The notes under the pieces are model-generated. The model was not told the DNA's origin. It worked only from the letters and a program-made list of their open reading frames with translations, and did no database searches. From Aphrocallistes beatrix (taxonomy: Eukaryota > Porifera > Hexactinellida > Sceptrulophora > Aphrocallistidae), in NCBI GenBank assembly GCA_963281255.1, contig OY725491.1, positions 5,630,857 through 5,694,856 of the forward strand: DNA of 64,000 bases, given 5' to 3'. Below, piece by piece: positions 11,706 through 23,443 of this stretch; within the stretch, counting starts at the first letter, position 1; each line of letters opens with the position of its first letter. The position numbers and the translations under genes are program-made.

Positions 11706-14700
11706 CTAGTAAAGTGTTGGATTTAAACGCTTTTGATATTTTTCTGACTTCCTCCTAGGTAAAACAAAGTTCATTGTCTCCGAGATATAAGGCTTGGGGG
11801 AATCTGGGCTGTGGAAGCTGCTTATCAATTCAGTCTCACTGCGTTGTTTCTTCGTTGTCCAAGATTTCTTATGCATTTGAACCTGTTTGATAATAGATTT
11901 GATGTAATTCGAAATGCGCAAGGCTTGTTCCATCTGATCGAAACACCATTTATCCTGAAAAGGGCTGATAAATTTCAATGCATTCTCAAAGCCTATTGTG
12001 TCCATTTTAGGTGCGACAGTCTGGTTCTCATTACTACCACAAATAAGCGACACCAAAAGAGATTGCACAGCGGTCTGTGTTGCACTGTCGCTACTTTGTG
12101 AGAGGAATTTCAATATTTTCGGTCGAATCAATGGTTCAATATCTGAAAAGTATATTTTGAATGAGCGTTTTGCTTCAGCTAGCGTTTCAATGATATTCTT
12201 TGATGCAATGTCATCATTATTGTGGAGGATATGCAAACTTAGAATGAACACGATCAAAGTTTGACAATTGGGCTCTTTAACTAAGTCTGGGTGGACAATA
12301 CAGTCTTTGGTCTGGAGTAAAAATTTATCAAGTTTCTCGCCCCAGCTTCGATCCTCTAAGCGTGATTTCGTTGGACCTAGGATCTTCTTGCTGGTCTTCT
12401 TACGTGGATGAGTGAGGAAGAGACTGTCAATACAGACATCAGATTGTGAACGTCTAAAGCTTGTTTCGGTATTATCTTCCTCATTCGAGATTAGAAATTT
12501 TACTGGAGAAGTGATAGGAAGGGCTAAAGTGCTTGGATCATCATGAGAAAATGAAAATTTAAGCTCATTATAAGATCTTGGCAGTGCAAGCAAAAATGGT
12601 AGGTCAGCTTCTGTGAAGTGTTGTGGACTATGGATGAAGCTTAAAACAGATGATTTGCGTGTCAACGAAAATAGAGTCGTGATTAGACTTTCAACACGGA
12701 GGGATAGCTCAGCAGTACGGAACAAGATTCCTTTCATTAACAGGATGGCAAGGGCGAATGTGAAATGTTCATCGAGAAAAATCCCTGTGTTGATATCAAG
12801 GTTGTGAAAATCGAACTCAAAAGTGTTCCGAGTTTTCCGCATGAATTCAATGATCGTGAGATCTCCTATGATGTCATGGTAACGCAGTATTTGAAGGTTT
12901 GCCTCCAATAGAACTAAAGCTGCCGAATAGAGTGCATAGTTCCCAAGTCTTAGCACGAGTATCGCAAACCAACTGATATGTTTCAGAAGCGAACTCTCGA
13001 CTAGGATTTTCGGCTGAAGTTTGGCTAGACAGACAAGAATCGCTTCCATCAACAAACAATTCTCTTCAGGGCTCTGAAGACAATGCATAAAGCTGGACAT
13101 TATCAATGACAACTTGTCGTCTCCAATATTATCTGCTATTGTACCGAGCACTATGAAGGCTCTTGGTTGCAAAGCTGGGTTTTGACTGAACGCAAAACTC
13201 TCAACAATATCGATCCAACGATCCAACCAAATGAATGATGGGTTAGATGATGTGCACACTTCCATCACCTCGTAAAGATCGTCCACAATGGTTTGAAGAG
13301 AAGTCAAATTAGTCGTGTCGTGATCCGGAAGTTTCCAATTACCCTGTGAAATTTGAAAAGCTACTTCAGCACACGAAAGATTGCCTTGGATGTTAAAGAG
13401 AAGATAGAATTTCTGTAGCGACATGTCACCCAGTTTACCTTGCAGTATTTTTCTAGCTTGATCACTTAGACCTTTAAACGTACACATGGCCTGATAACAG
13501 TTCGTTAAAAGTCCATGCACTGATGCACGTAACATTGGAGGGCCACGACAGAATATCATTGTTATGACGTGGAAAAGTTCTGGAAGATGTTTTTCAACAT
13601 TGAGTCTGTTCTGGAAGGAGAGCATTAGTAGAAAACGCGTAATGACAGCCAGTTCGCTCCATAAGATATGGTGCTCTAGGATGGGCGAGAGGTCGCCATA
13701 CGTTTTCTGCAAAACGTTTAAAACACGCTTAATTATTTTCTCCGATACGATTAAACTATTTGCAGATGCTAATGTTACAACTGAATCAGAGACGATGTAA
13801 GTGAATCGACTGTCCAAACCGTTGGTGGTACTCACACGGACGAAGAGGTCAAGTATGGTATCAATTAACCCATGAAGTCGCCCCAAACGGCCCCAAATCT
13901 TAGATTGGATGGTAGGGTACATGTCAGTTTCTTTGAATGTCAACTCACTTAGGAGGTTTTCAATTATGACCTTAGTTCTTGGATGGTCAGCATATTTGGT
14001 CATATTCTCAAGCCAAGGCGCCATGTAGACGAGAGAAAGATGCTTCCTTGGAGAATCAGACATTTTAAATCCGTTAATAGCCTCGGTTAAGAATTCCAAA
14101 GTCAGATCTGGCATATGCTCGGCGATTTGTTTACTAATCTTTTTGATAAACAAAGTATTGTTTTCAGGGATACAGATACCTTGAGCTGAGTTCAACTGAC
14201 GACCGAGTTCGAATCTAAAAGTGGAAGATAACACGCAAAGTAGATTATAAGCGGCCAACCGCAGAGATGGGTTGGAACTTCCAAGGTTGAGAAGGGCTAA
14301 GTTCAGTAGAGTGCCTGGCAGGTCTGATGGTTGAATCTGGAAATAGTTGGACTGTTCTAGAGTAATGTATACAGGCTGTTGTAGATTCCAACGCGATTGA
14401 AGGCTACGGAAACATTTATACAAGTCCTTTGAATCTGTAATAAAGGAATAGACAATGTTCTCCGGGGAGGATTTTATCAGTACGATGGTTTGAAACTGGT
14501 TTTTGTCATCTTGGATTTTGACGTCATCTATCTCAGATATATCATGTATATCGTTCAGGGTTGTCTGAATGTTGAATAACTTAAAACGTTCTGTAGACGA
14601 GACCCAGAAACAGGTTGCAGCGAATTGGATTGTGTAAGGCAATCTATATCCGGTGCGGATAACATTTTGAAAGTTCTTCTGCACCTGGGTAAGACTCAAT

Positions 14701-17700
14701 GTGGATTGCGGTATACGTAACTGATTAGTATCGATGTAATCTGTGAACTTTGTATGTGCGTCTATTACAATCCAGTTTTTAAACGATTTTCCCCGATTAA
14801 TTTTCTCTTCAGGGAGAAGACGAACAGAATTCTTGAATGCAGTACTAATATTGTATAGATAAATAGCTTCAAGATTTCGATACGTTTGTACAGGGAGTCT
14901 GTCTAGAAGTTGAAATAGTAAGTCAGCACTGAACGGTATCGTAGACTTTGTCTGTATTAGATCAATAACAACTTCCCAGCTCTCAACATTGCACTGTTTG
15001 CCAAGGGTAAGAAATATATACAATAAATGATCAATCACTCGATGTTGATTGAAAAATGTTTCATTGATTTTCCGCGTGATCAGGTAGAATACGATGTTTC
15101 CACATTTAGAATGGCCGGACTGGTATAACACATCTGAAGCCTGTAACTCCTTAATGTATTCCTGATCTATCTTGTCGGCCAAATTTCTGAGCATTTCATT
15201 CGGGATAATAGATGAAGTTGGTCGTAGGTATGTATGGGGATTCTTAAACTGTTGCGGGGGACCTAAATGTGCTAACTGTGTTACAAGTGTATCTAAAGTC
15301 TTGCGTGATTGTGAAAAGCAAGGGAGACGGGAAATATGCTCGCTTATATCGGATTCCAACTCCCAGAGTAAATTGTGAAGAATAAATTTGTCCTGTTCCT
15401 TTATGGTAGAACTAACTTCCATTAAATTACTGAAATTATCTGGACCCATCATTGAGACTTGCTTGTTAAACTCGATAATTAGAAGAAAGTTTTCTTCCAA
15501 AAACGGATTGACGAAAGTCATATCGTGGTTGGGATTGTGCTTGAAAAGTTGTTGATTGGCTAAGTTTTGGAGTATTTTTGAGAGTACTGTGAGGCCACGA
15601 GCAATATTCGGCGATAGATATACTTCGTTTATCAAACCTTTCGTTTGGGGACTAACAATTGAAGGATTAATAAAACGGAGAAATAATGCAATGGCCACTG
15701 AGATATTCGCGAAATCTGGGAACTTTTGGTGTACAACTCGAAATAGAATGTAGCATAGGGTACGAATCTGTTGTGATATTGATCCGATAGATGTCCTAAT
15801 CGTATCGAAAAATTGCTTGGCGAGTTTGAGTAATTTTGCCTGATCAAATTCGCTTGTCTGTAATATATCTCCAACAGAGCCTCGATTGCCAACAGTCTCG
15901 AATATCAAATCGTCATTTTCAGGATTGCATACTTCGATGACTAAAGGCTTAATCACATCCTCCAAGAATTGGTTGCCAAACATGTTCAAGACTGTTCTCA
16001 ATATTTTGGTGGTGATATTGTTGCTACGCATGAAGGTGTCACGAGTAGCGATCGTCAGCTTTTCAATTTCGCGAGTAAAAATAATCGTGAATAAAGAGGC
16101 GAGTTTGTTTTTAGAATCGAATACCACAACAAGGATACCCGCCAACTCTTCTAATTGTGAAAAAGGTATCACTTCTAGTAATGCATTAACGATGGGATAA
16201 TCTCCATTAGGAAGAGGAGTGACGAGCAAATCTATGATAGAATCGTAATGAATGTTCATAGCGTAATCTGAAAGTTCATCAAAACTACCACCTCTCCGTT
16301 TTAACAGATTTGTTAGTACTTCCATGAAACTTGTACGAATCAGGTTATTCTGGTTATAACCAAGTCCGATTGTGTGTTGCAGGCCATATTGCACGTTTGC
16401 TGATAAGAGATTGGTGATGGATTTAATTGAGAGGGACCTAAGCATGCCGAGATGTCGCTGCTCTTCTGAATCTATTGTAACATTGTCTTTAGGGAAATCA
16501 CAATACTTCAACTGATTCATGAGCTGATTGAAATATTTGCGAAACAATTTTGATTTCACTTCGTGAACATTATCACACTCATTATTCTCTATGTGTAATG
16601 GTAAATCCCGTGTAACAGCTACTAATGCTTTTAGAGAATACTCCTCAAGTTGTCTATAAATTGAGATATTTATATCCATGGTTAGTGTTTGTCGAGACTG
16701 GTCACCTGTTATCCATTGTGAGAGGTTCTCCATTATGGAATTACGAAATTTCAACTCCTGTCTTATGTAAAGGTCGTTTTTGCACTCCATCATTTTAATG
16801 ATAACCTGACAGAGTTGAATTCGCATTGTGACAGTGCGTTGATGGATGATAGGCATAGCAGCGGAATATTTAAAGTAGATTTCAATAATCGGATCGATTC
16901 TAAACTGAAATAATCTTTCTCGTGATGCTAGGGTACTCGTTTCGAGGATGCGGTCGATGATAGTCATCGTAGCGGCGACCAGTTTTGAATTCTCGTCGGA
17001 CACTTTGATATCGGACGCATAAAATGTTGCATGTCCTGTTTGGGAATCAGAGGCGAGATCTTTCGAGAGGTTGATGGATAGGATTTGGGATAGAATACTG
17101 TAAAAAGCTGGATTTAGCTCGTTACCTAAGAGCTGGAGAATAATCTGACTAATTTGTATGGAAACGTTGTCTTTGTCGCCGTAGGAACATTTTGTGAGGG
17201 TTTTAATGAAGGATTCTCCTTTATGATCGCAACTATCATCTTGACCGTTATCATCGAATGCGATCAATTTGAGAGATTTGACAGAATGATTATTGTCACT
17301 TGTCTTCGAAAAACTATTCGATCGAGTGCGATTTAAATCACCTGTATCGAAAATAGACAACATAGGAGTCGACTCAGATTTGACGACTCGGGAAGTAGAA
17401 GGTACATCCCATTTCGAATTAAACTTCACTCCACCGAGAGACGCTAAAAACCCTGAAACATTATGCCATTCCTTAATGTAAATGTCAGAATTGGAAGACG
17501 GGACATGGAAGAGAGTAGTTAGTCCAACACTAGCCCTCGAGTGTGCACTACGGCCTCGACCTGGGAGAGTACCTGAATTTGCGGGGAAAATAGAAAAGTC
17601 TGTTGGGATTATTCCTGGGCATATTTTATTGAATACGACCGTCCACCTGTTGTACACTTGGTCCCACGCGTGAATTGACCCGGGAGAAGAGTTGATTCGG

Positions 17701-19910
17701 CGCAATTGCTTCCAGACTTTTTTTTGCTGCGAGAGACGTCCGATGTGTTTCTCCTTTGCGAACTCAACGAACTCTTGGTAGATGTTCAGATTCTCAAGGT
17801 TTACAAGAGTGGCCGTTTGCTCTTCAGCTACAGAATGCACCTCTCGACAGAGGTATTGAAAACAGCCTGCGGTTTGAGTGACAATATCCACGTCTTTATT
17901 AGAAAGTAGGGAGAGAAGCGCCGATTCGAGGATAACATGGCTTTTCTGCGCTAACAGAATGACCGTGTGGTAAGCTAGGTTCATTTCATCTTTATGCTGC
18001 GCGAAAAAATCACTTCTACATTGTAGAATGTCGCTGAGTATTTGTAATAGCGATGGATTACGCGGCTTGCACATCTTGGAGCAGATAAGGTAGAGAATGT
18101 ATGAGCCTATTTCCCAGAAAAAGGTGACAACATCATTGGGGTACCATTCTTCAATCAATTTAGGCGCGTGAAGTGCTAATAACGCATCTCTAGCATCTTC
18201 ACTCAAGCCTGGATAGCGATTGAAATCGACGAAAAAAGCTAATGACAGTAGAGTTAGTTTGATCTCTTCGCAATAAGTCTCCATACTTTCTTTCTCACCA
18301 TCTGTGAAGAGGAATAGATTCGGATGGATTTTGCATAGACGGAATAGCCACTGTAGGAGATTGAATGTAAGGTCGATAGATTTGTTTTCGAGAAAGAAAT
18401 CGTTTATATTTTGCTGAAAATTCGGAGTAGGTGAGGCTGTGGAGTAGGTATCCAGGGCAGAGTCAATCTCATGCACAGGGACTAGTTTCGAATTGCGAAT
18501 AGTTTTAGAAAATAAATTACGGAGAACAATACCGAAAGAGTTCAATTTGCCAATATTCTCCCATAACGAACTCTCTGGTTTATTATTGAGATCAGTCACA
18601 ATCTTATAGCAAGTTTTCACCAGTATAATCTGTAGGAGAGGCGCATCAGCACAGCGAAGGCAGTGTATCGTGAAATCTATGCATTTGGAGGAAATATAGT
18701 AGAGAGAAGCGCTAAACTCTACGATTGTATCTTCAGGAAAAAACTGCGGGTTTTTAAGAAGTAATTCTTGTAAGTCAGGAATATATTTCTCTAAAAATTC
18801 CAGATAAATATTCGAGTAGGTAGTGTTCTTGATTATGGCATAAACTCGACATAAATCAACCCAACACCCAGCAGCTTTCACAACCAGTAACTGCTTGTTC
18901 TTTAGATTTGCGGGGTCCTTTATATACTTACACATGTATTGGAGAAATGTGTCTAAACCTTTCGTCTCTTTGGATGGGTAAGAGTTTTTGTTCATTATCT
19001 TTTCAATTAAAGTCGGCCGTAGAAGCAGTAACAAGTTCTGAAGAGCCCAATACTGCTCACGTTTTTTTCCTGAGTCAGTATGGGAATCGATAAGTTTATA
19101 AAGGTGATATACTGACTCCTTAAATTCACTTTTCTCCTCACTAACCACGTTAGGTAGCCGCTCTATCAAATTGAACAGAATCGTTTCAAGCGATTGAACG
19201 ACAGAAGTAAAGATAATTCGTTGTTTGCTATTTTTCAATTTCATAAAAGAGGAGTCTGTCAAAGATTTCAAAACCGAATTGATATCGACAGGAGAAACCT
19301 GGATGTATTGGATGAAACGGAGTTGATCGCTGTCTAAAGGTCGTTCCTGAATAACCTGATGCAGCGTTTTGACCCAGAAATCATGCACACAACTGAAATT
19401 ATACTTTGAAATATAACATACCACAAGGCCTGCTTTCTCTCTAATGTCACAGCTGAATTCATTATTAGCGGACATTTCAGCTACGTGAGGGAACACTGTT
19501 TGTAGGGCAGCTGTATCTTTCGGAGATACATCAAACGACTTTAGCACGTCAAGACATTTGGCTATAGTGTCCAGTAGAAGGAAATGGGAGACGTTCCGTT
19601 TATCCACGAACTGGTTATCACTTAAAATCCCGCCAAGTGTGTGGATAATCTTAGCGAAATCGAACTCGCAAAGAGAAATAATAGTCGTGACGGTACATGA
19701 GAGGTTTGAGAGAAGATTCGGATCAGGACTGTCTTCTTTAGAAATGGCATTGAGATCTGATTTGTACTTTTCTAGACACGAATCGATCAATTCCGCTCTG
19801 ATCTCTGCTGGGTTAGTTGAGTTTTCCAAGCGTCCAAAAGGATGTTCCCCATTTCGGACAATCCGATTCAAAAGATTGTTTGACTCTTCTTGGATGGTCG
19901 AGTGGCTCAT
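11706..19910 (-). CDS. NF1: Neurofibromin (Ras GTPase-activating protein), single exon
   Basis: A complete neurofibromin of 2734 residues (human about 2818-2839) in one uninterrupted reading frame. It switches Ras off by stimulating GTP hydrolysis at the plasma membrane. The N-terminal HEAT-like helical region aligns with the human protein by eye along its length. The Ras-GAP domain spans about 1180-1530: the arginine finger is R1295 (TFMRSN) and the signature FLRFINPSIVSP lies at 1410-1421. The Sec14-PH module covers about 1600-1860, followed by PGTLLNLALLNLGSSNPSLR and the long C-terminal helical region. A basic KKTSKKILG stretch lies near residue 2505. Just upstream of the ATG is a good acceptor (ACTTGTTTTTAG|A ATG), so a 5' UTR intron is likely. 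In most animals the gene has dozens of coding introns; here none is seen. All key GAP residues are present, so I expect a functional protein. Confidence 0.97.
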   Translation of the reverse strand: MSHSTIQEESNNLLNRIVRNGEHPFGRLENSTNPAEIRAELIDSCLEKYKSDLNAISKEDSPDPNLLSNLSCTVTTIISLCEFDFAKIIHTLGGILSDNQFVDKRNVSHFLLLDTIAKCLDVLKSFDVSPKDTAALQTVFPHVAEMSANNEFSCDIREKAGLVVCYISKYNFSCVHDFWVKTLHQVIQERPLDSDQLRFIQYIQVSPVDINSVLKSLTDSSFMKLKNSKQRIIFTSVVQSLETILFNLIERLPNVVSEEKSEFKESVYHLYKLIDSHTDSGKKREQYWALQNLLLLLRPTLIEKIMNKNSYPSKETKGLDTFLQYMCKYIKDPANLKNKQLLVVKAAGCWVDLCRVYAIIKNTTYSNIYLEFLEKYIPDLQELLLKNPQFFPEDTIVEFSASLYYISSKCIDFTIHCLRCADAPLLQIILVKTCYKIVTDLNNKPESSLWENIGKLNSFGIVLRNLFSKTIRNSKLVPVHEIDSALDTYSTASPTPNFQQNINDFFLENKSIDLTFNLLQWLFRLCKIHPNLFLFTDGEKESMETYCEEIKLTLLSLAFFVDFNRYPGLSEDARDALLALHAPKLIEEWYPNDVVTFFWEIGSYILYLICSKMCKPRNPSLLQILSDILQCRSDFFAQHKDEMNLAYHTVILLAQKSHVILESALLSLLSNKDVDIVTQTAGCFQYLCREVHSVAEEQTATLVNLENLNIYQEFVEFAKEKHIGRLSQQKKVWKQLRRINSSPGSIHAWDQVYNRWTVVFNKICPGIIPTDFSIFPANSGTLPGRGRSAHSRASVGLTTLFHVPSSNSDIYIKEWHNVSGFLASLGGVKFNSKWDVPSTSRVVKSESTPMLSIFDTGDLNRTRSNSFSKTSDNNHSVKSLKLIAFDDNGQDDSCDHKGESFIKTLTKCSYGDKDNVSIQISQIILQLLGNELNPAFYSILSQILSINLSKDLASDSQTGHATFYASDIKVSDENSKLVAATMTIIDRILETSTLASRERLFQFRIDPIIEIYFKYSAAMPIIHQRTVTMRIQLCQVIIKMMECKNDLYIRQELKFRNSIMENLSQWITGDQSRQTLTMDINISIYRQLEEYSLKALVAVTRDLPLHIENNECDNVHEVKSKLFRKYFNQLMNQLKYCDFPKDNVTIDSEEQRHLGMLRSLSIKSITNLLSANVQYGLQHTIGLGYNQNNLIRTSFMEVLTNLLKRRGGSFDELSDYAMNIHYDSIIDLLVTPLPNGDYPIVNALLEVIPFSQLEELAGILVVVFDSKNKLASLFTIIFTREIEKLTIATRDTFMRSNNITTKILRTVLNMFGNQFLEDVIKPLVIEVCNPENDDLIFETVGNRGSVGDILQTSEFDQAKLLKLAKQFFDTIRTSIGSISQQIRTLCYILFRVVHQKFPDFANISVAIALFLRFINPSIVSPQTKGLINEVYLSPNIARGLTVLSKILQNLANQQLFKHNPNHDMTFVNPFLEENFLLIIEFNKQVSMMGPDNFSNLMEVSSTIKEQDKFILHNLLWELESDISEHISRLPCFSQSRKTLDTLVTQLAHLGPPQQFKNPHTYLRPTSSIIPNEMLRNLADKIDQEYIKELQASDVLYQSGHSKCGNIVFYLITRKINETFFNQHRVIDHLLYIFLTLGKQCNVESWEVVIDLIQTKSTIPFSADLLFQLLDRLPVQTYRNLEAIYLYNISTAFKNSVRLLPEEKINRGKSFKNWIVIDAHTKFTDYIDTNQLRIPQSTLSLTQVQKNFQNVIRTGYRLPYTIQFAATCFWVSSTERFKLFNIQTTLNDIHDISEIDDVKIQDDKNQFQTIVLIKSSPENIVYSFITDSKDLYKCFRSLQSRWNLQQPVYITLEQSNYFQIQPSDLPGTLLNLALLNLGSSNPSLRLAAYNLLCVLSSTFRFELGRQLNSAQGICIPENNTLFIKKISKQIAEHMPDLTLEFLTEAINGFKMSDSPRKHLSLVYMAPWLENMTKYADHPRTKVIIENLLSELTFKETDMYPTIQSKIWGRLGRLHGLIDTILDLFVRVSTTNGLDSRFTYIVSDSVVTLASANSLIVSEKIIKRVLNVLQKTYGDLSPILEHHILWSELAVITRFLLMLSFQNRLNVEKHLPELFHVITMIFCRGPPMLRASVHGLLTNCYQAMCTFKGLSDQARKILQGKLGDMSLQKFYLLFNIQGNLSCAEVAFQISQGNWKLPDHDTTNLTSLQTIVDDLYEVMEVCTSSNPSFIWLDRWIDIVESFAFSQNPALQPRAFIVLGTIADNIGDDKLSLIMSSFMHCLQSPEENCLLMEAILVCLAKLQPKILVESSLLKHISWFAILVLRLGNYALYSAALVLLEANLQILRYHDIIGDLTIIEFMRKTRNTFEFDFHNLDINTGIFLDEHFTFALAILLMKGILFRTAELSLRVESLITTLFSLTRKSSVLSFIHSPQHFTEADLPFLLALPRSYNELKFSFSHDDPSTLALPITSPVKFLISNEEDNTETSFRRSQSDVCIDSLFLTHPRKKTSKKILGPTKSRLEDRSWGEKLDKFLLQTKDCIVHPDLVKEPNCQTLIVFILSLHILHNNDDIASKNIIETLAEAKRSFKIYFSDIEPLIRPKILKFLSQSSDSATQTAVQSLLVSLICGSNENQTVAPKMDTIGFENALKFISPFQDKWCFDQMEQALRISNYIKSIIKQVQMHKKSWTTKKQRSETELISSFHSPDSPKPYISETMNFVLPRRKSEKYQKRLNPTLY

Positions 19911-20145
19911 TCTAAAAACAAGTTTGTAAAATAAGAGCGAAAAATAATGAAAGATACATATAAGGTAGCTAAGATGTTCGATTTCGAGTAATTAGGATTG
20001 AAACGATTGAATACATTCATCTGAACCTGCCTAGGAAGGATTTAGAATTTTGGTGAGGGGGTGGGGATAATGGGCATAGGAGCCATGTGAGAGACAAAAA
20101 TGGACTCTAAGCGCCTCTAGAATCCGATTCCAATCCTGGAAGGAG

Positions 20146-20354
20146 GGACATACCTAATTTACGGAACTTGACGAAACGGTTCCGGAATTTCAAATGCCTA
20201 TTTTACGGAATATTCAATTCCGGATATTATAAATGCCTAATATACATAATATTCCGTAAATTAGGCATTTATAATATCCGGAATGGAATATTCGTAAAAT
20301 AGGAATTTAAAATTCCGGAACCGTTCCGTCCCATTCCGTAAATTAGGTATGTCC
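20146..20354. mobile_element. 209-bp foldback element
   Basis: Almost the whole element is an inverted repeat, starting GGACATACCTAATTTACGGA and ending TCCGTAAATTAGGTATGTCC. The flanks are TGGAAGGAG on the left and TGGAAGAAG on the right, compatible with an 8-9 bp target duplication as in hAT-type elements. No ORF. Confidence 0.7.
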
Positions 20355-20400
20355 TGGAAGAAGCATCCCGGAAAATCTAGTTACCTAATTTCCGGGGCCC

Positions 20401-20500
20401 ATACATGCCGACTGTCCCGTTTTTTGCGGGACATGTCCCGCGAAATTCAACACCGGGTCCCGCTTTATCATGGCTCAAGTTGGCATGTATGGGGACCGGA
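20401..20500. repeat. Short GGGAC-motif repeat
   Basis: Bounded by ATACATGCC and GGCATGTAT in inverted orientation, with internal GTCCCG / CGGGAC motifs. It resembles an internally deleted version of the repeat at 2705-2905. Confidence 0.5.
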
Positions 20501-23443
20501 CGGTCAAGATGCTTAATTTCGGTCTCATCCCGTCCCCTCCTGGGAATTGGTTAAATCCATGTCCAAAAACTTTGATTTTTAAGCAAAGTCTCAGGATAAA
20601 TCTAGCATAGACGAACCAAAGTTCCTGGAATCCCACCCCATATGGATTCGCCTATGACCCCTTTTCGTCAACTAGCATCCCATGGCAGGCAAACTGCTCT
20701 GTTCCGTAAGAAAGAGTCAGTGTGATACTCATTAAATATCTCATCTTTTATCGGCCTTTGGGTTCACCCTTATCCGAGTATAATGTAGACACTAGTTGAC
20801 CATACACTGTTATAAGTCTGTAAGCGTGTGTACGTATGTAATATGTATGTATATCAAAGGAAGTAATTTCCCTCTGGAAAATTAGATTCAGCAGAATATG
20901 CTAGAATGTATGCATCCATTATGGCATGAGGTGGTGAATAATGATTAATGTAAATTAATATATTCAAATCATTTGAAATCTACACTTAATAATAATGGAA
21001 ATGGGAGATACGTAAGATTTGTCTAATCATTTAATTATCCCCAGGATAAAACACAGTATTTTGGTCTACAGTGAATAATTCGTCTAGTTGCATGGATGTA
21101 ATTATGTATTGTGGTGGACATTAAAATTAATCATTAAAATTATTTTCGAATAGTCATGAAAATAAGGCTATGCGGTGCATGAACCATCTTATGGCGCCAT
21201 ATGAATCAATCTGGTAAAATGGTGAAATAATTTAATTAGAACTAATAAGAGATGGATAAATTTAATTTTTTTATCCATGTATTATTCGGTGCTTTAATAA
21301 GCACGATTTTTAGTCTGAGCATGTTTAAAACGCAATAGAATCGTACATTCTAACATGCTAGAATGTGATCCATCGATTTAGGGGTATAAAATTTATGAGA
21401 TCGAATTTAAGAGCGTATGTATAATGTCCTAAGCTAAGTATATATATATACTTAGCTTGCTGAGAAACTTGCATTATAGGAGCGCCCTCTCGCATTATCC
21501 ACAAATATGCGTTATGAATATTTTAACCACTGATTGTTAGAAAAATCTTTCAGTTCCTGGCGAATCTATAACTTGGTATTGGATCAAAAAGTTCAATTGT
21601 CATTAATAAAAAATAGTACGTATATACGTATATATAATAAAAATCAAATCGAATCCAATTCGCTAGAGGAGAGTAGATGAGAGTAATTGCAATGCAAATG
21701 TGACTATTTCCCCTATTTTATCTTTATTTCAGAGTATCGTATTTCCTTGAACAATCGCCGGGATTTATTCAGCGAAATATGGTCATAATAATGACTAGAG
21801 TTTAGCTCAGTTTGTGATATGCACGTATCTAGTAATTAGAAGACACGGTGTTGCTGCATAGTATTCGTAGATCCGAGTAATGGCGGGGATTTCATGCGTA
21901 CGAGAAAAAGAAACGCAAGACGATTGATTATTCAGGAAAATACTGTATTTAAACATTGGATTAAAACATTGAAACAAAGCTAGTATTAAAAATTATTTGA
22001 TCTAAACACTATTAAAAGGAATACATAGGATTTCGCCTTATTTAATGCTCAGCTTGTGTCTCTAAAATACTAGAATAAAATTTATTCAAATTTGAAAAAG
22101 ATATTTCCTAAATCTTAAGTACAATTATACATATACATGAATATAATGTTAACAAAGGGCATTGTTGAAAAGATCGTTTCCTATAATACGTATGAGACTA
22201 ATGAGATTTAGGATTAATGAAAATTAGTTCGTTAGCATCGAAACCCCATGTTTTATGATATACTAGGAATAAAACCATCTATTGTCGCAATAATGAAGAT
22301 ATAGAACTCGGAAAGAGATAAAGGAAAAAGAGCAATTAGAAGTTGTGAAAGAGTAAAGTCATTTATGTTTGTCTGTGGAATCTGATACTATACAAAATAA
22401 TTTCACACATATGTAGTATTTAGAATTTTGAACTCCTGTTACTCTGATATCAATTAACATAATAGTCTAGATTTGGAAAGATATTCAATTACTACTAATA
22501 TCAAATTGTTATGTTATCGAGAATGTGTCATTGATTCAATAATTGGAGATATATTTTAAAAGTATCTCCTAGTTTGAGCATATATTAGAAATACTCTGGA
22601 ATAATACAGCAATTAAATTGCGAGGGTTTAGTTTAAACGGGAGTAGAGTGTAGTTTGATTCTTTACAAATAATACTCAATTGCAATTTACCTTGGAAATG
22701 AAGGTGCAAAACACGCTAAATTCTGTTTGTAACTCATCAATTCTTAAAAATTGATCAAAAAATATCTAAAAAAGTTGAAATTTACTACAAATTTAAGAAA
22801 ATTTAAGAAACAGTCCCTATTATATAGGTAAAAGATTTAAATAATGTAACAGTAGTTACCACAGATAAAAGCAAAGAATGCAGCAAGTTATTAAGACCAC
22901 AAATTATTGCAATCGCCAGACATAATGTCTAGCACTAAACCTCATTTTCACTATGGGCACTATTATGGCTTGAAACAACTTATCTTGAGAAAAACAATTA
23001 CCATAAATACATTTTTGCTTACACAAGAACCAATTGCACAAGCGATGCGATAATCTACCACTCACACACAAATTTACCGTAAATATGTGATAAAAAATTG
23101 CATGGATAGAAGAATGCCAAGTTTATTTGCAGATATCAAAAGTACAAGAGTCAGAAATCCTTGATTATTAAATCTCTAGACTATTTTGAAGCAAAGATTC
23201 TCTTGAATAACCAGTTTGCAGATAAGACAGTAAATTTAATAGAGAGTGATTCCCAGCAAGTTTTGCATCTCCATTCGTCAAACGCAATTCAAAGAATCAA
23301 CCAAAATAGAATCAGAATTGCAGTTTGTGCAAATACATGGTATTAGTTGCAAAATATGAAAAAATCTTCTAACAATAATAATAATAATTCCTAACTCTCT
23401 GTCTACACCCCTCAAAGTTCTACAACCCTATGAAACAAATAGA

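Larger units (their letters stand above)
19911..23443. other. Long intergenic region between NF1 start and ELAC1 end
   Basis: About 3.5 kb with no gene I can support. It should contain the NF1 5' UTR exon and promoter. Within it are a foldback element (20146-20354) and a GGGAC-type repeat (20401-20500). The stretch 20560-23440 is AT-rich with only short chance frames; apart from a small palindrome near 21440 I see nothing in it. Confidence 0.5.

Noticed and set aside
11810-19929. Many plus-strand ORFs opposite NF1
   Set aside because: Shadows of the NF1 reading frame; none has its own domain features.
23161-23346. Plus-strand ORF downstream of ELAC1
   Set aside because: Short, AT-rich and featureless; probably ELAC1 3' UTR on the other strand.
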